NCBI GenBank assembly: GCA_024509875.1
Contig: JAMPIV010012204.1
Span: 1-64,000 of the forward strand
Direction: 5' to 3'
DNA from: Oreohelix idahoensis
Lineage: Eukaryota; Mollusca; Gastropoda; Stylommatophora; Oreohelicidae
DNA length: 64,000 nucleotides
The translations under genes were made by a program, and so were the position numbers. Below are positions 21,516-33,066 of the stretch, one piece after another. Below the pieces are notes generated by a model. The model was given only the letters and a program-made list of their open reading frames with translations. It searched no databases and was not told where the DNA came from. Each line of letters opens with the position of its first letter. The stretch's first letter is position 1.

Positions 21516-21834
21516 TGCTAACTGTGCGTGGGTAAACTGTATGATCGTGTTTTCTGAAATACTGGAGTGGGGAAATAAAGGTAATGTGTCTAACTATGAT
21601 AAAAGACGAGAAACAACCTACGTGGCGGCCACAAGGCGTTCGGCATGGACAGACGAACAAAAACATAAAGGACAAAAAGTGAGAACTATGTAAAAAACAA
21701 GAAAAATAAAAGCCATTTCACCTGATAGAATCACGAGACTGTTCCAGAATTATCATGGGATCTGCCGTCAAGTAACTTGCCCCATGCTCCTGGTGGTCTC
21801 TGAGTAAACAAAAATTATTACTTCTGCTTCTTCG

Positions 21835-22025
21835 TGCATGTCGTAAGAGACGATTAATGCGAAGTTGTGCATGAAGATGGCAACCTCAACATGTAAAACA
21901 AATAGCTATATAAATCACCTGTGCAAGAGTACATGAAAGCTTTGGTACAGGCTTCCTACAAGTACCCGGCTGTAGAAATGGTTGCATGCTCTGTAAAGAT
22001 CAGACAGGAAATGACGATGTCCGTA
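21835..22025 (+). repeat. Repeat C copy, diverged
   Basis: Shares gtcgtaagagacgattaatg, gatggcaacctcaacatg, ggcttcctacaag and the terminal catgctctgtaaagatcagac with other members of the family. The (GAT)n tail is decayed to gacgatg. Confidence 0.5.
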
Positions 22026-22203
22026 ACTTTGGAACTTTAGTTATCAAGTTGTTTGTTCGATAGTCAAATGGTATTTCTTTTAAGTATCTGGCGTCCTGTG
22101 TGCAAAAGTGTACTTCCGCAAAATATTTCAGTTGACCAAATTTGAGTGCACCTTTGTGCATTTACGAAACTAAATTTATAAACGTAATGTCCTTTTTCTT
22201 TCA

Positions 22204-22970
22204 CCTTTTAGCACACAAGGAGCATAGGCCTTCAACAAACTTATGCCAAGTCTTCCTGTCTTGTGTCATAGGCTTTCAACAAACTTATGCCAAGTCTTCC
22301 TGTCTTGTGTCATAGGCTTTCAACAAACTTATGCCAAGTCTTCCTGTCTTGTGTCATAGGTCTTCAACAAACTTATGCCAAGTCTTCCTGTCTTGTGTCA
22401 TAGGCTTTCAACAAACTTATGCCAAGTCTTCCTGTCTTGTGTCATAGGCTTTCAACAAACTTATGCCAAGTCTTCCTGTCTTGTGTCATAGGTCTTCAAC
22501 AAACTTATGCCAAGTCTTCCTGTCTTGTGTCATAGGCTTTCAACAAACTTATGCCAAGTCTTCCTGTCTTGTGTCATAGGCTTTCAACAAACTTATGCCA
22601 AGTCTTCCTGTCTTGTGTCATAGGCCTTCAACAAACTTATGCCAAGTCTTCCTGTCTTGTGTCATAGGCTTTCAACAAACTTATGCCAAGTCTTCCTGTC
22701 TTGTGTCATAGGCTTTCAACAAACTTATGCCAAGTCTTCCTGTCTTGTGTCATAGGCCTTCAACAAACTTATGCCAAGTCTTCCTGTCTTGTGTCATAGG
22801 CCTTCAGCAAACTTATGCCAAGTCTTCCTGTCTTGTGTCATAGGCTTTCAACAAACTTATGCCAAGTTTTCCTGTCTTGTGTCATAGGCTTTCAACAAAC
22901 TTATGCCAAGTCTTCCCATGCCATGAGCTCAGGGTCTTTCCATGTCTTCTTTGTCTCTGTCTTAATTTTA
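22204..22970 (-). repeat. 44-bp minisatellite inside a LINE A 3' end
   Basis: About 15.7 copies of a 44-bp unit at 22226-22915 (aggctttcaacaaacttatg, then ccaagtcttcctgtcttgtgtcat). On the minus strand each unit encodes MTQDRKTWHKFVESL, equivalent to ARDRRTLHMFVENL in the LINE A copy at 19960-20020. LINE A sequence (cacaaggagcatagg on one side, catgagctcagggtctttccatgtcttc on the other) flanks the array, so the array is an internal amplification of the LINE. Confidence 0.92.
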
Positions 22971-25337
22971 TAGATAGGCCTAAGATATTTATGGTCCCGT
23001 CAGAGCAGCGGTGATATAGTGAGAGCTATGTGAGAGGAAGGTGTGAGAAATAGTCCTGTTTACGAGGAGAACTGGTGTAAGAGAAAATACGGTCTTGGAT
23101 TGAGTAATTGCTCTAAATCCAGCCTATCTAGTACGACACACTTTAATGGAGACGCACTTTCTCACTTGATACTGATTCAAATTACACTACCCTCACGTAC
23201 GCACACACAAACAATTTTGTGACATAAATACGTACATACGTAGAAAACAGATAAACTATGGGTCACATATAAATGGCAGGGAGGTTTTGACCAACACCAA
23301 TAGCTTAAGGTTTATTAAGTTTATTATATCGTTAGAAAATAGATCACAACATCAATACATAGTTATCATTACATCAGTGAATTATAGTTACATAAGAGAA
23401 AGAAAATATACTCTCATAAACCACCCCCCCCGCCCCCCCCACCCCCCCCCCCCCCCCCCTTCTGATATATGGAAAAATTAGGGAAGATCCCAACAGAGGT
23501 AAATTACCCAAAAGATCTGAACAATGATTGCTAATGGGAGTGGGAAGTAGTCAGGACGGAAAAAGAATATGTCCTTAATTTAAATTATCCCGTGGGCCTT
23601 CAGACGTAGTGAGAGATATATAAAAGAGAGGATGTTATATTAGTAGTAACTTAAGAAATAAAGTCTTTCGTTCCGTTTCACTCTCTACATACATACGGTG
23701 AGCTCACTACAATTATGCTTACCCCTCTGCCGACGCTGCATAAATTCCATGGAATTAATCAAACACAATGTATTTAAGACTATTATATGTCCTGTTGTTT
23801 GTCCAGTTCAGCCCCAGAAAACTCCGTCTAGGCAACTGCTCCATTTTATTTAACCGCTCTCTACATGGATGGAGAATGTGGCTGACCCAGGCGTTCGAAG
23901 CCGGGGTCTCTCTGTAGAATTGGTGGTGAAAACTTTACTGTCATGTGGGTTTGTTTAAAGAAATTAGTGATTAAGTTCTTCATCGGGCCAGGAACAAATA
24001 TGTGATGAAAAAATCTTCTGGCATTGTCCCGTTCCAGTTTAACATTTTTAACACAAATATAATTGTTCTGGTTATTTAAACCGCTCTCATGGGTGGAGAA
24101 GGCTGACCGCGAAGGGTCTTCAACATCAGATTTTTTGCCGACAATGTGTGTATGTTAGGAAAATATAATGGGGATGCCGTAAAACATCTAACTGTGCCTC
24201 TCTCTAAGAACCGTTGGATCGCAAAGGTATGATTACCTATATAAAAGAGATTATAGATAGCAGGTAATCCTACTATAATTATATTCTAACACCCGCGTTT
24301 AGGTAAGACCTGTAAAAACACTCCGGTATTTAATTATTTATATTAAAAAGAACTTCACGAGTGTCTAGCTAATATATCGCTTTTAACACTAGCTATGAAC
24401 AGTTAATTACTTAAGATTTACACAAGATGAAATAGAAATAAATTGTTATTAAACAATTTCGATCTCCTAGCGTCTTATAATTATTTTGCGCATCTATTAC
24501 TCGGGAAATAACGGGTAGTTACATTTTCGATTTACGTCTGGAGAACTTTGCAATAGGTTTATTTAATAGGTTTAAATTAACACAAAAATCTAGTGAAATA
24601 TAATGAACTTAACACGTTAAAACTCTTAAATGCTAACAATATTTTACCGCAAATCAAGACTCTAAGAATATTTCTCCACTTTATTTGTAATGGGAATCCA
24701 ATAAAATAAGACTCCAAATGCGCGCTAGACTATTCCAGAACTCTTGATAGCAACTGACAACTTGAATTTTAAGATGTTTCATTATATATTAAATTTGTGG
24801 AAATCGTCAGCTGCATGTCAGATTTCTCGTCTCTCCTAATTCTCGGGAACTTTTAGCGTTTGGGCCGCGAATCAAAGCTCTTTTTCACAACTTTTTACCG
24901 CCGGACTCCTCCGTTCCTTTTCGTCCTGCAGAGATTTCTAACCCGCGTAGACTGTTCGCGTTCACGTGTTAACCAGAGGTGTTAAAAACTCTGTTCACTC
25001 TTAGTGACTACAAAAGACATTGATAACTGACCGCCTGCCGCCTCTGGCACGCCTCCTTGAAGGGATGACAGTAAGAGATCCAAAGATAGCTTTGTTTTAA
25101 TAGCTCGAGAGAGAAGACAGTAGGCGTGGTTAAACTAAAATAAGACAAAGGGCGAATGTCGTGGCTGCTAGCATGATAACTTATTGCATACTAATTAGCA
25201 CGCGTGGGAATTCCACGTGGGACCCACGTTGGCGATTTGATTTCAACAAAATTGAGGGCCCCCGGTGAGATTCAAGGGTAGCTTCTATTTTCATCTGTCA
25301 CAGTCTCAAATTTCATGTCTGTCTCCAGTTCTCTTGT
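22971..25337. other. 2.4 kb without recognised gene
   Basis: AT-rich, mostly single-copy-looking sequence, probably intron. It contains a C-rich tract at 23424-23459. The plus frame running into that tract (23287-23481) has no domain. No repeat family, splice-bounded exon or RNA gene was recognised. Confidence 0.45.
23424..23459. repeat. Poly-C tract
   Basis: About 36 nearly uninterrupted C residues, with single G and A interruptions. The exact length is unreliable in any sequencing technology. Confidence 0.85.
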
Positions 25338-25880
25338 TTACGTGATTGTCTGGTGATTCCAGCAGTGATTGTCTGGTGATTCCAGCAGTGATTGTCTGGT
25401 GATTCCAGCAGTGATTGTCTGGTGATTCCAGCAGTGATTTTCTGGTGATTCCAGCAGTGATTGTCTGGTGATTCCAGCAGTGATTGTCTGGTGATTCCAG
25501 CAGTGATTGTCTGGTGATTCCAGCAGTGATTGTCTGGTCATGCTATCAACAGGTTTTCTTAATGTGTCTGTTATCCATCTCCGGCATCTTCTTCTCATTT
25601 CTTGTTCCACAGGCGCTTATCATTAGTTACACATCAGTAGCCTGGTCATACCACTTCAATCCTACAATTTTATGCAAGCACCCATTTATGAAAGCATGTA
25701 GTTTTTAGGTTTTTTTTTTTTTTTTTTTTTCTCCATGTTTTAGAGCCATACAAAAGGACGGAGTTGACATTTGATTTGAAGATTTTTATAATTGTGTTGG
25801 ACCAGATTAAAAAAAAAATATCTGCATATAATTTTCCATCGTACTGAAAACTCCTCTAGGCTTTTGTATTCGTGTTTTTA
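25338..25880 (-). mobile_element. LINE A C-terminal remnant containing a 23-bp array
   Basis: Minus strand, in order: a YGSKTW-like segment near 25745, FINGCLHKIVGLKWYDQ near 25640-25690, MRRRCRRWITDTLRKPVDSM and then TRQSLLESP. Canonical LINE A continues TRQSLFWNPQGK; here that segment is replaced by the 23-bp array at 25343-25540. A poly-T run at 25709-25730 interrupts the RT part. Confidence 0.82.
25343..25545. repeat. 23-bp minisatellite
   Basis: About 8.7 copies of gattgtctggtgattccagc agt. On the minus strand the unit is a duplicated ITRQSLLESP/NHCWNHQ coding stretch, the LINE A TRQSLxWNPQ motif. One unit carries gattttctgg. Confidence 0.92.
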
Positions 25881-26057
25881 ATCGTAATACTACAACATAA
25901 AAGAACCAAGAAACGTGTTTCCCAAAAATTGTTCGTAACACAGAATGTGTACTGTCGTTTATAAATTAATAATTATTGCTGTAATAAGGTCATTTCTACA
26001 CTGTTCATAAAAACATTAAATAGATGGCTGGTATTAAAGTGACATAAAAGTAAATGT

Positions 26058-26314
26058 AAAAAAGGTCAAGGTAGTCACACAGCAGATACTTCCGTAGAGG
26101 AGTGAAGTGTTAGAGACTACATTATACTAGGTCCAGCATCGAGAGGTGGGTGACCAGTTCCCTGCCTCACTGCCTTGTCCTTCCTTATCAAGAGAAAAGT
26201 CAGGTACCCATTTACAGCTGAGTAGACTGCAACGTGTCGATACCGTGAATCGAAGCCGGCACCTTTGCGGCGTGAGACAAGTGCTCTAACCACTCTGCCA
26301 ATCGGACGCTCAAC
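26058..26314 (-). repeat. tRNA-derived SINE family S1, best copy
   Basis: Minus orientation. The head is at the right end, with an A box in ggcagagtggttagagcac and a B box in cttcgattcac. The body is cagctgtaaatgggtacctg and the A-rich tail is at the left. It is flanked by a 9-bp duplication agtaaatgt (26049-26057 and 26315-26323). Confidence 0.8.
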
Positions 26315-26489
26315 AGTAAATGTCAAAGTACTTTAAAAACACGTGACATCAAAGCTTTTCTAAAATCATGATATTTATTATTGTTTAGTTCACATCGTGT
26401 GCAGAAGCTGTTTGTCAGCTTTCATTACTCATCCAGAAAGAACACACACCTAAAGTAACTCTTTAAAGAGGGACAGAAAGATTGGGACT

Positions 26490-26690
26490 ACCACACCCTC
26501 AGACATGTCCTACATAGGGAATAATATGGGAGTGTGTTATTGAGGCTGGCAACCTCATGTTGTTAAGATGAATTTACCACAGAAACCACCACCTACTCGA
26601 ATGATTGGTGCAGGTTTCCTACAGGAGTACCAGCTGTATTGTTGGCTCCATGCTCCGTAAGGAGGACAAAGGAAAATAATGATGATGACA
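26490..26690 (+). repeat. Repeat C copy
   Basis: Contains cagacatgtcctacataggg, ggctggcaacctcatgttg, gaaaccaccacc, ggtttcctacaggag and gctccatgctccgtaaggag, ending in aaaataatgatgatgac. The (GAT)-type tail runs straight into a 41-bp array. Confidence 0.7.
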
Positions 26691-26850
26691 ACGATACTGA
26701 GACGACAACGATGATTGTGCCGATGATGACAACGATAACGAGACGACAACGATGATTGTGCCGATGATGACAACGATACTGAGACGACGATGATTGTGCC
26801 GATGATGACAACGATAACGAGACGACAACGATGATTGTGCCGATGATGAT
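26685..26850. repeat. 41-bp minisatellite grown from a repeat C tail
   Basis: Four copies of gatgatgacaacgataacga followed by gacgacaacgatgattgtgcc. Periods are 41, 41 and 38. It starts at the simple tail of the adjoining repeat C. The minus-strand ORFs rich in SSLSSRYRCHHRHNH are repeat translations. Confidence 0.88.
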
Positions 26851-27314
26851 ACAATATGCGCCTACATGTGGCAGAACTGACAACAAGCCATGGACCAGTT
26901 TCCAGCAGTCATCAAATGACGCATACTTCCAATCCCGACCAAATGGAGGTTACTGCTGGCATGTCGGGAGCTTAAAGCGAGTATCTCATTCTGGACTGAG
27001 AACGGAAGAATTAATAAGGCCAGAGAGTATAAATCAATAATGCTGAAAGGGACCGGAAATCTTGCTCGACTGACACATCAAAGAAAGTGGAAATAACGTC
27101 GTCTGATCCTTTTGAAGTTGAAGACGGGATTATGACAATGCCATATAAGGGAAGTCCACCTATGAATTATCAGGCCAACAATGGACTAGTGATTCATAGC
27201 AACTCAGAAGCCGTGCTCTGGTGTAAATCTTGTGTCTATTCACAGACAATAAAAGCACTGATGAGTTATCGGTGCCGTGTCTTATTTGTATACAGTATGT
27301 GTAATCTATTTCTG
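26851..27314. other. No recognised gene
   Basis: Short frames, such as one of 77 codons at 27087-27320, have no recognisable domain and no clear splice context. Confidence 0.4.
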
Positions 27315-27530
27315 CCCTAGGGCATGTAATCTAAGGCAACTAATGTGATGTTGTTGTTCATGGAGCTGACACGTCATCAAGTGAAAGAAGTTGCTACAGA
27401 AACTACCACTACATGATCACATAATATCTTTGATGCAGGCTTAGTGACACGTGACCCGCTGCAGGGATCGTTCCGTGCTTCATAGGGAGCAAAAGGGAAA
27501 GGATGATGGTGATGATGAGAGTCATCAAAT
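27315..27530 (+). repeat. Repeat C copy
   Basis: Contains ctaaggcaactaatgtg, gctacagaaactaccac, atgcaggcttagtgacacg and gtgcttcatagggagcaaaa, with a ggatgatggtgatgatgag tail. Confidence 0.6.
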
Positions 27531-27573
27531 GTTTGTAACTTCTCTCTTATTATACATATAAGATGGTTGCTTC

Positions 27574-27851
27574 CAGTGGCGTAACTATGCAGGAAGGGGC
27601 CCCCGACACACATTGAGTGGGGACCTCCTCATTTTATGGGAGCAACTGTATTAAAAAAATCTGTATTAAAAACGTATATTACTTATTAGTAAAAAGTAAT
27701 AAAAATAATTTTTTAACTTAATATTAAAAACTAATTTTTTAATGTTTGACATCATTTGCTTGGGTCTCTTTCGACCACTGCTTTTCAGAGTCCACTCGTT
27801 GCTGGGCTCCCGTTACGTGCCCGGCCGATGTGAGCGTCAGTTACGCCACTG
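27574..27851. mobile_element. Short hAT-like non-autonomous transposon (MITE)
   Basis: 278 bp bounded by 13-bp perfect terminal inverted repeats cagtggcgtaact / agttacgccactg. Flanking 8-mers are gttgcttc (27566-27573) and gttgcttt (27852-27859), matching at seven of eight positions, as expected for a hAT 8-bp target-site duplication. No coding capacity; the interior is AT-rich. Confidence 0.65.
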
Positions 27852-28019
27852 GTTGCTTTGTGTTTCTTAATGCTCAAATCAATTGTTTTAAATATCTTCT
27901 CCTTACTGAAGCTTGTAGTGTCTGAATGAACTAGGCTGTATGTTCACTAGCTCTCTTATTGCATTGATAAGTCTTGCCTCGGTTTGAAGAAACTGATAAG
28001 TCATTTGTCTCATCTATTT

Positions 28020-28235
28020 ACATCTGTTGTGAGAAGATGGAAGCTGGAGTATATCGTGGCAACAGGAAAGATAGAAGGAAGATTAGAGAGAGGAAGACAA
28101 AGAGAAAAAATTGTGGACAGTTTGAAATCGTGGCATGGAAAGAAGTCAACAGCAGAATTGATAAATTGTACTGTAGACAGGAAGTTGTGGAGAGACATGA
28201 TCACTTACGCCACTAGGCATGGTACTTGAAAAAGA
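28020..28235 (+). pseudogene. LINE B C-terminal tail
   Basis: The plus strand encodes RRWKLEYIVATGKIEG, RGRQREKIVDSLKSWHGKK and then LWRDMITYATRHGT and a stop. This is the same family ending as GKIPGRRGRGRQRKM...DWMAMIANVCSRPGT at 8890-9130. It is 5' truncated near 28020 and ends in a (gaa)n-like stretch. Confidence 0.82.
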
Positions 28236-28544
28236 AGAAGAAGAAAGAGAAGATTTACTTCTCAATCTTTTAAATGCAACACAAAATCTGCAGTCTGGGA
28301 TCCCGAGAAATCTCGACTGGGGTGAAGAGCAGACGAGAGCGCTCAACAGTCAGGTCAAAAAGGCATACACAGATGTGCTCTGTTCCCACGTGTTTAGCTC
28401 TGAATTTGGCGTGGGCGTTAGAAGGCATGTAACAAATGAAATGTGAATGTCCCAGGTGAAAGTACAGGTGGCCAAACAACGAACACTCGGTCGTCTGAAG
28501 TTCTGGGTACCCACAGTTTGTTCCTCGTTTTACAGGTATTGGTC

Positions 28545-28843
28545 TGGGAGCCGCGCTGGTGTAATGGCTTCGGCGTTGTACTGGCGACCAGGTGTTCATG
28601 GTTCAAACCCGGGCGTCGGCGTTTGAAGAAATGTTTACGGCCGGAAATTTGACTGAATAGCCTGAACGGCTCCTGTGATAAACCCTCTGTGGATGGGAAG
28701 GAGCGAAGCTCCTGACCGGGTTGGAAGGAAAGTCCTCAGGTTCCCCAGCCTCGCAATGACATGTCATTGGGCCGAAGGGCTGAAAGCCCAAGTGCCGCTG
28801 GATAAAAAGAAAAAAGAAAAAAAAAAAAAAAAAAAAAAAAAAA
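28545..28843 (+). repeat. tRNA-derived SINE family S2-related, with poly-A tail
   Basis: The head begins tgggagccgcgctggtg, with an A box in ggtgtaatggc and a B box ggttcaaaccc. A body of about 170 bp follows and then about 40 A residues. It is flanked by a perfect 13-bp target-site duplication acaggtattggtc (28532-28544 and 28844-28856). Its first 16 bases resemble the heads at 19494 and 20442, so the families are related. Confidence 0.92.
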
Positions 28844-28856
28844 ACAGGTATTGGTC

Positions 28857-29430
28857 AGCATAAAGTTGATAGCAGAGAAAAAATAGCAGGGCCTTGGGAT
28901 TTAGGACCGTGTGAACCTATCAGCAGCCTTGTTACTGAGCGAGTATATTAGTTACCGGTCACCTGAGTCAGTTAACGGGCACACTGTGTGTTCAAAGACT
29001 TGGATAGTTCGGTCGGTTTGAAATTCGTCTTTGTCCGATCGGTTCTGTGGAAATAAAGTGTTTTATGAAGCACCAAGAATTTTTATATTTGCTATAAGTA
29101 GATACTAGACTATAAGCAAACTATGTAAGTCTTAGCAACCATAATTGCTTTAACATGTATATTCTAAACACTTTATATACGGGTAGTTCACGTTTGATGA
29201 GATGAGAGAAATTAAAATGTAAGCTAATTTTGGAGATTTGAGCGCACACGTCCACGACGTGGTACTTAAAAAAATAAATATTCATGATAGCATTGGAAAA
29301 TAAATTGCAAACTCAGTTTTATCTATACGGGTTACTGTCCCATTGACAGCTGGTTTAATTCTGTGAAATATCATTACAAATATTTCTTTCTCTACACGTA
29401 TCTACGTTAGATATTTATGCTTCATTCACT
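28857..29430. other. No recognised gene
   Basis: AT-rich sequence with no supportable ORF or repeat. Confidence 0.4.
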
Positions 29431-29435
29431 TGACT

Positions 29436-29690
29436 TGTCACTCCTTATGGAGCATGGAGCCACCACTGGAGTTGGCCCCCTTGTATGAGGCATGTACCAA
29501 GTATTTCACTCTCTAGCATAGGTTGTCTCTGTAGCTGTTAGTTTTACATGATGAGGTTGCCATTTGCATGTACAAACTCATATTAGTGGCCTTGTACGAC
29601 ATGCCTGAGGGAGAAGTAGGGCTTATTTCTTTTTAGTCTCATCAGATACCTCCGTGAACTACACGGGGCATCTAAGGGCTTAGAGACCTG
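29436..29690 (-). repeat. Repeat C copy, longest
   Basis: Minus orientation. It starts at the right with gatgccccgtgtagttcacg, then ctgatgagac, gcatgtcgtacaaggcc, ggcaacctcatcatg and gcctcatacaag, and ends with gctccatgctccataagg. It shows that the family extends past the shared core to the segment amplified as the 42-bp array at 47452. Confidence 0.7.
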
Positions 29691-30555
29691 AAAGTTTTGC
29701 TTTGATGGAGAAACTGTAGGCTATTTGGATACTTGATGCCTCACCAAAATCGCCGACTGTTAGAGAAATTAGATGTGGTTACGGTATATGGTAGCGATGA
29801 GAGAAGCCTGAGAGAGACCCCCAATTCAATGAGAGAAATAGATATGCTATTTGACAGCGGCAGAAGACGAAGACGAGTACTGGTACTTCACCTGTTTAAG
29901 AAATTATTATTTCTGTTATTTATTCCACAACTCTCAGCGCCAAAATTCACCATTCAGTCACATAACAGAAGTGGAATATTTTCACTGGATGTTACTTGGC
30001 TTTGTCATGCTCCAGACAAAGGTGGCTCCAGTTCTTGTACGGGGACAACAGATACGGAATAATCTGAAAAGCTTTTGTTTTTGACCACTCTAACAGTAGG
30101 TCACCCGTGAAATTTACTTGTGCAATGACACTACTTTCCTTTCACGATCAGCCAGGGATGAAGACAGCCATTTAAAAAATTGCTGACGTGGGAACTAGAT
30201 CGTGGAAACCAACCAACCGTGACTATCTCAGCAAATAAGGATACAATTTCCCTTAAGTTCCCAGTGAGTTAAGTTTTTATCTCCCTTTAAATCTGTCTTG
30301 TACGAATGCATTATGGACGGAATCGACAAGTTGTGGTGACATTGCAAAAACAGAAATTGTGCATCAGTTGTTGTCACATTTCGTTGGACTTAAGTTCTTT
30401 CACAAAATTACAAGAGGGGAAAAGTCAAAACTTCGATTTACAGCTTAGTAAGGGAAATATGAAGTGTGGAGATTATTAATATTAAGATTAATACACATCA
30501 AAACTGCATTCAGACTTTCGGCAGTCTTGAGATGCGAGTTAACGTTTGTGGATGT
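29691..30555. other. No recognised gene
   Basis: A 109-codon plus frame (29733-30062) has no recognisable domain and overlaps another open frame. Not supported as a gene. Confidence 0.4.
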
Positions 30556-30559
30556 ATAA

Positions 30560-30930
30560 CAGGCAGATGATGTAACTGTCGTCCGCTGTCACATAGACAG
30601 TTGATGTAACTGCCATCCGTTGTCACATAGACAGTTGATGTAACTGCCGTTCGTTGTCACAGACGGTTGATGTAACTGCCATCCATTGTCACATAGACAG
30701 CTGATGTAAATGCCGTTCATTGCCACATAGACATTTGATGTAACTGTCATCAGTTGTTACAGAGACGGTTGATGTAACTGCCATCCGTTGTCACAGACAG
30801 CTTATGTAACGGCCGTTCATTGCCACATAGACATTTGATGTAACTCATCCATTGTTACATAGACAGTTGATGTAACTGCCATCCATTGTTACACAGACAG
30901 TTGATGTAACTATCATTTGTTGTCACGTTG
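30560..30930. repeat. 34-bp degenerate minisatellite
   Basis: About eleven copies of agttgatgtaactgccatcc followed by gttgtcacatagac, with frequent substitutions and some length changes. Confidence 0.88.
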
Positions 30931-31309
30931 GTCTGTTTAATCCAAGAGCCGTTATGTATTCTTCAATGAAATTTTGAGAATACAAAAAATTTGAGGTTCT
31001 TTTTGAATTCATAAACATGTGGTCGTACATCAATGTGGTCGTACGTAACAATATCTAGGATGTAGTGAAGTGAACTATCTTCGGAATTTTACACTTTGGG
31101 AAAGAATGTACATCGCAGTAAAAGTGTAAGGGCCTACTACCACTGCTCATGGTTATTACTTTTTGGAGAAATGGTAGCCCTCTTAAGTCATAACTGACTC
31201 TGGCAATACGCCTCAGATGATACCCCTCAGTTGCTTTTTAACCTGATGTTCCTTTCAGTGTGTTCTTGTCTCATCTTCTTGTTTTGAGAGCTTCTTTTCG
31301 CGCAATCTC

Positions 31310-31455
31310 GAGTACAGTAGCTAAATGTGTACGTAACTTTTTAGTGTACAGATAGGAAACCAAATGTCAAAATGACCTTTTTATGTACTCGCGTGAAGCA
31401 TTCGGCTAGGGCATGAATCTGGTGGATTTACTAAGCTATCTCCAGAGATTTGACG
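31310..31455. repeat. Diverged dispersed repeat, copy 1
   Basis: Shares with 33300-33450 an ordered set of blocks: agctaaat, gtgtac or gtacata, aacttnttagtgtacaga, tggtggatt and ctcagagatttta-like sequence. It is clearly related but much diverged. Confidence 0.45.
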
Positions 31456-31574
31456 AGAAACTACTACCATTGATCGACCCAGGAATATTGTTAGAGGCAA
31501 CTAGGTGAGATTGTGCATGTGGCTATGAACTCAACCACCTGAAAGAAATTGCCGAAAAGACCAACACTGCAAAA

Positions 31575-31790
31575 GGACCTTAAGTGCTTTATCATTCTGA
31601 TGACAATGTGCTGTGGGTGATAAGTGCTCCATAACGACTTTATCATTCTGATGACAATGTGCTGTGGGTGATCAGTGCTCCATAACGACTTTATCATTCT
31701 GATGACAATGTGCTGTGGGTGATCAGTGCTCCATAACGACTTTATCATTCTGATGACAATGTGCTGTGGGTGATCAGTGCTCCATAACGA
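31575..31790. repeat. 51-bp tandem repeat
   Basis: Four copies of tttatcattctgatgacaat, gtgctgtgggtgatcagtgc and tccataacgac. The minus-strand 85-codon frame (MIKSLWSTDHPQHIVIR repeated) exists only because 51 is a multiple of three. Confidence 0.92.
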
Positions 31791-31799
31791 AGAGAAAGT

Positions 31800-32370
31800 G
31801 ACCTAGAAAGATTGCGAATAGTTAACATTTTGTGATCAAACGTGATGGCTCGGACATGTTAGCAGAGAGATTAGATATGCGTATACAAAACACATTCAGG
31901 GTTCATGGCCTAGGGGGCATAGAATACGATTGACAGACAACAGGGGTGTTATAGAATCGAAAGTCGTAAATTTGAAAGATACCATCAAGGATAAATAGAA
32001 ATAGAACCGGGTTGTGTTTCCGGCAAAGACCCGAAGTAGTTAGGACAATCTGATAAAGAATAGATATGCTAATTATATTGACTGAAATTTCAAAGTGCGT
32101 GTTCTCATAGGCTTTTGTTTCCTACCGACGCCATTAACTAATGTTGTTCAGCCGTGCAGTTGTATGTGTTAATTTCTTATACACAGTGGATGGGAGTTTT
32201 ATTTAACTTTCTCGTGTAGGTAGAAGTATTAAGATGCTTTCTTATGTACATCTGATATAAATGTTATCATAACTTTTTGGTGTAAAAGAGCCGCAGTTTT
32301 ACGTTACTTTCTATTGCACTAGATTGCGTAGCGTATTTAAAACTCATATGCCGTACTGTACTACTTTCGT
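31800..32370. other. No supportable gene
   Basis: The region 31800-32050 faintly recalls a decayed LINE tail (short Arg-rich frames with many stops) but was not accepted as one. The remainder is AT-rich. Confidence 0.35.
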
Positions 32371-32372
32371 AC

Positions 32373-32585
32373 TTCCACTGGATAAAATTTCAGGTTCCTT
32401 GTCTGTGGATTATGAATACAATGTTTCCACTGGATAAAATTCCATGTTCCTTATCAGTAGATTATGAATACAGTCTTTCCACTGGATAAAATTCCAGGTT
32501 CATTGTCAGTGGATTATGAATACAATCTTTCCACTGGATAAAATTCCATGTTCCTTGTCAGTGGATTATGAATACAATCTTCTCA
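32373..32585. repeat. 52-bp tandem repeat
   Basis: About four copies of tttccactggataaaattcc, atgttccttgtcagtggatt and atgaatacaatc. Confidence 0.9.
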
Positions 32586-32800
32586 TTGTCTCCAGAACGT
32601 ATACATGAAATATAAGTTAATTTTTAATTCTTGTTATGTAGTTCTGACATCAGAGTGAAATATTGTAACTGAAACTTAACTCAAACTTACTGAGGATAAG
32701 ACAACGGTGGTTGTCCATTACCTTCCGTCGGAGTTCAGAGTGTGTTCTTAATCCCACTCACGACTGTGACAGTATATTTGGGACACTTAACCCAGACTTT

Positions 32801-33066
32801 GGGATCCGCGGTAGCACAGTGGTTAGTGCACTGGCTTCCTAGCTCGGTGGTCCATGATTCGATACCCAGATGAGGTGAGATTTTTTAGACCGCAGAGGGC
32901 TCCGGGGTCAACCAAGCCTCATGAATTGGGTAATAGAGCAACTCTGGGAAGGTTAAGTCGGCCGGCGTGATGCTAACCACCACCCCTAGTGTGCCGTATG
33001 GTCAAGAAAATATGGACCATATTCCCAATATGCCTAAATGAGCATGTAACGGGATATTTTTTTTTA
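32801..33066 (+). repeat. tRNA-derived SINE family S3
   Basis: The head gggatccgcggtagcacagt continues ggttagtgcac (A box) and has a B box in gattcgatacc. A body of about 190 bp ends in tattcccaatatgcctaaat and a T run. It is flanked by a 9-bp duplication ccagacttt (32792-32800 and 33067-33075). Confidence 0.88.

Noticed and set aside
28552..28625. tRNA gene
   Set aside because: It has A and B box similarity, but it is the head of a SINE with TSDs and a poly-A tail and does not fold as a complete cloverleaf by inspection.
31800..32050. Another LINE C-terminal remnant
   Set aside because: Only vague Arg-rich similarity with many stops; no motif block long enough to support it.
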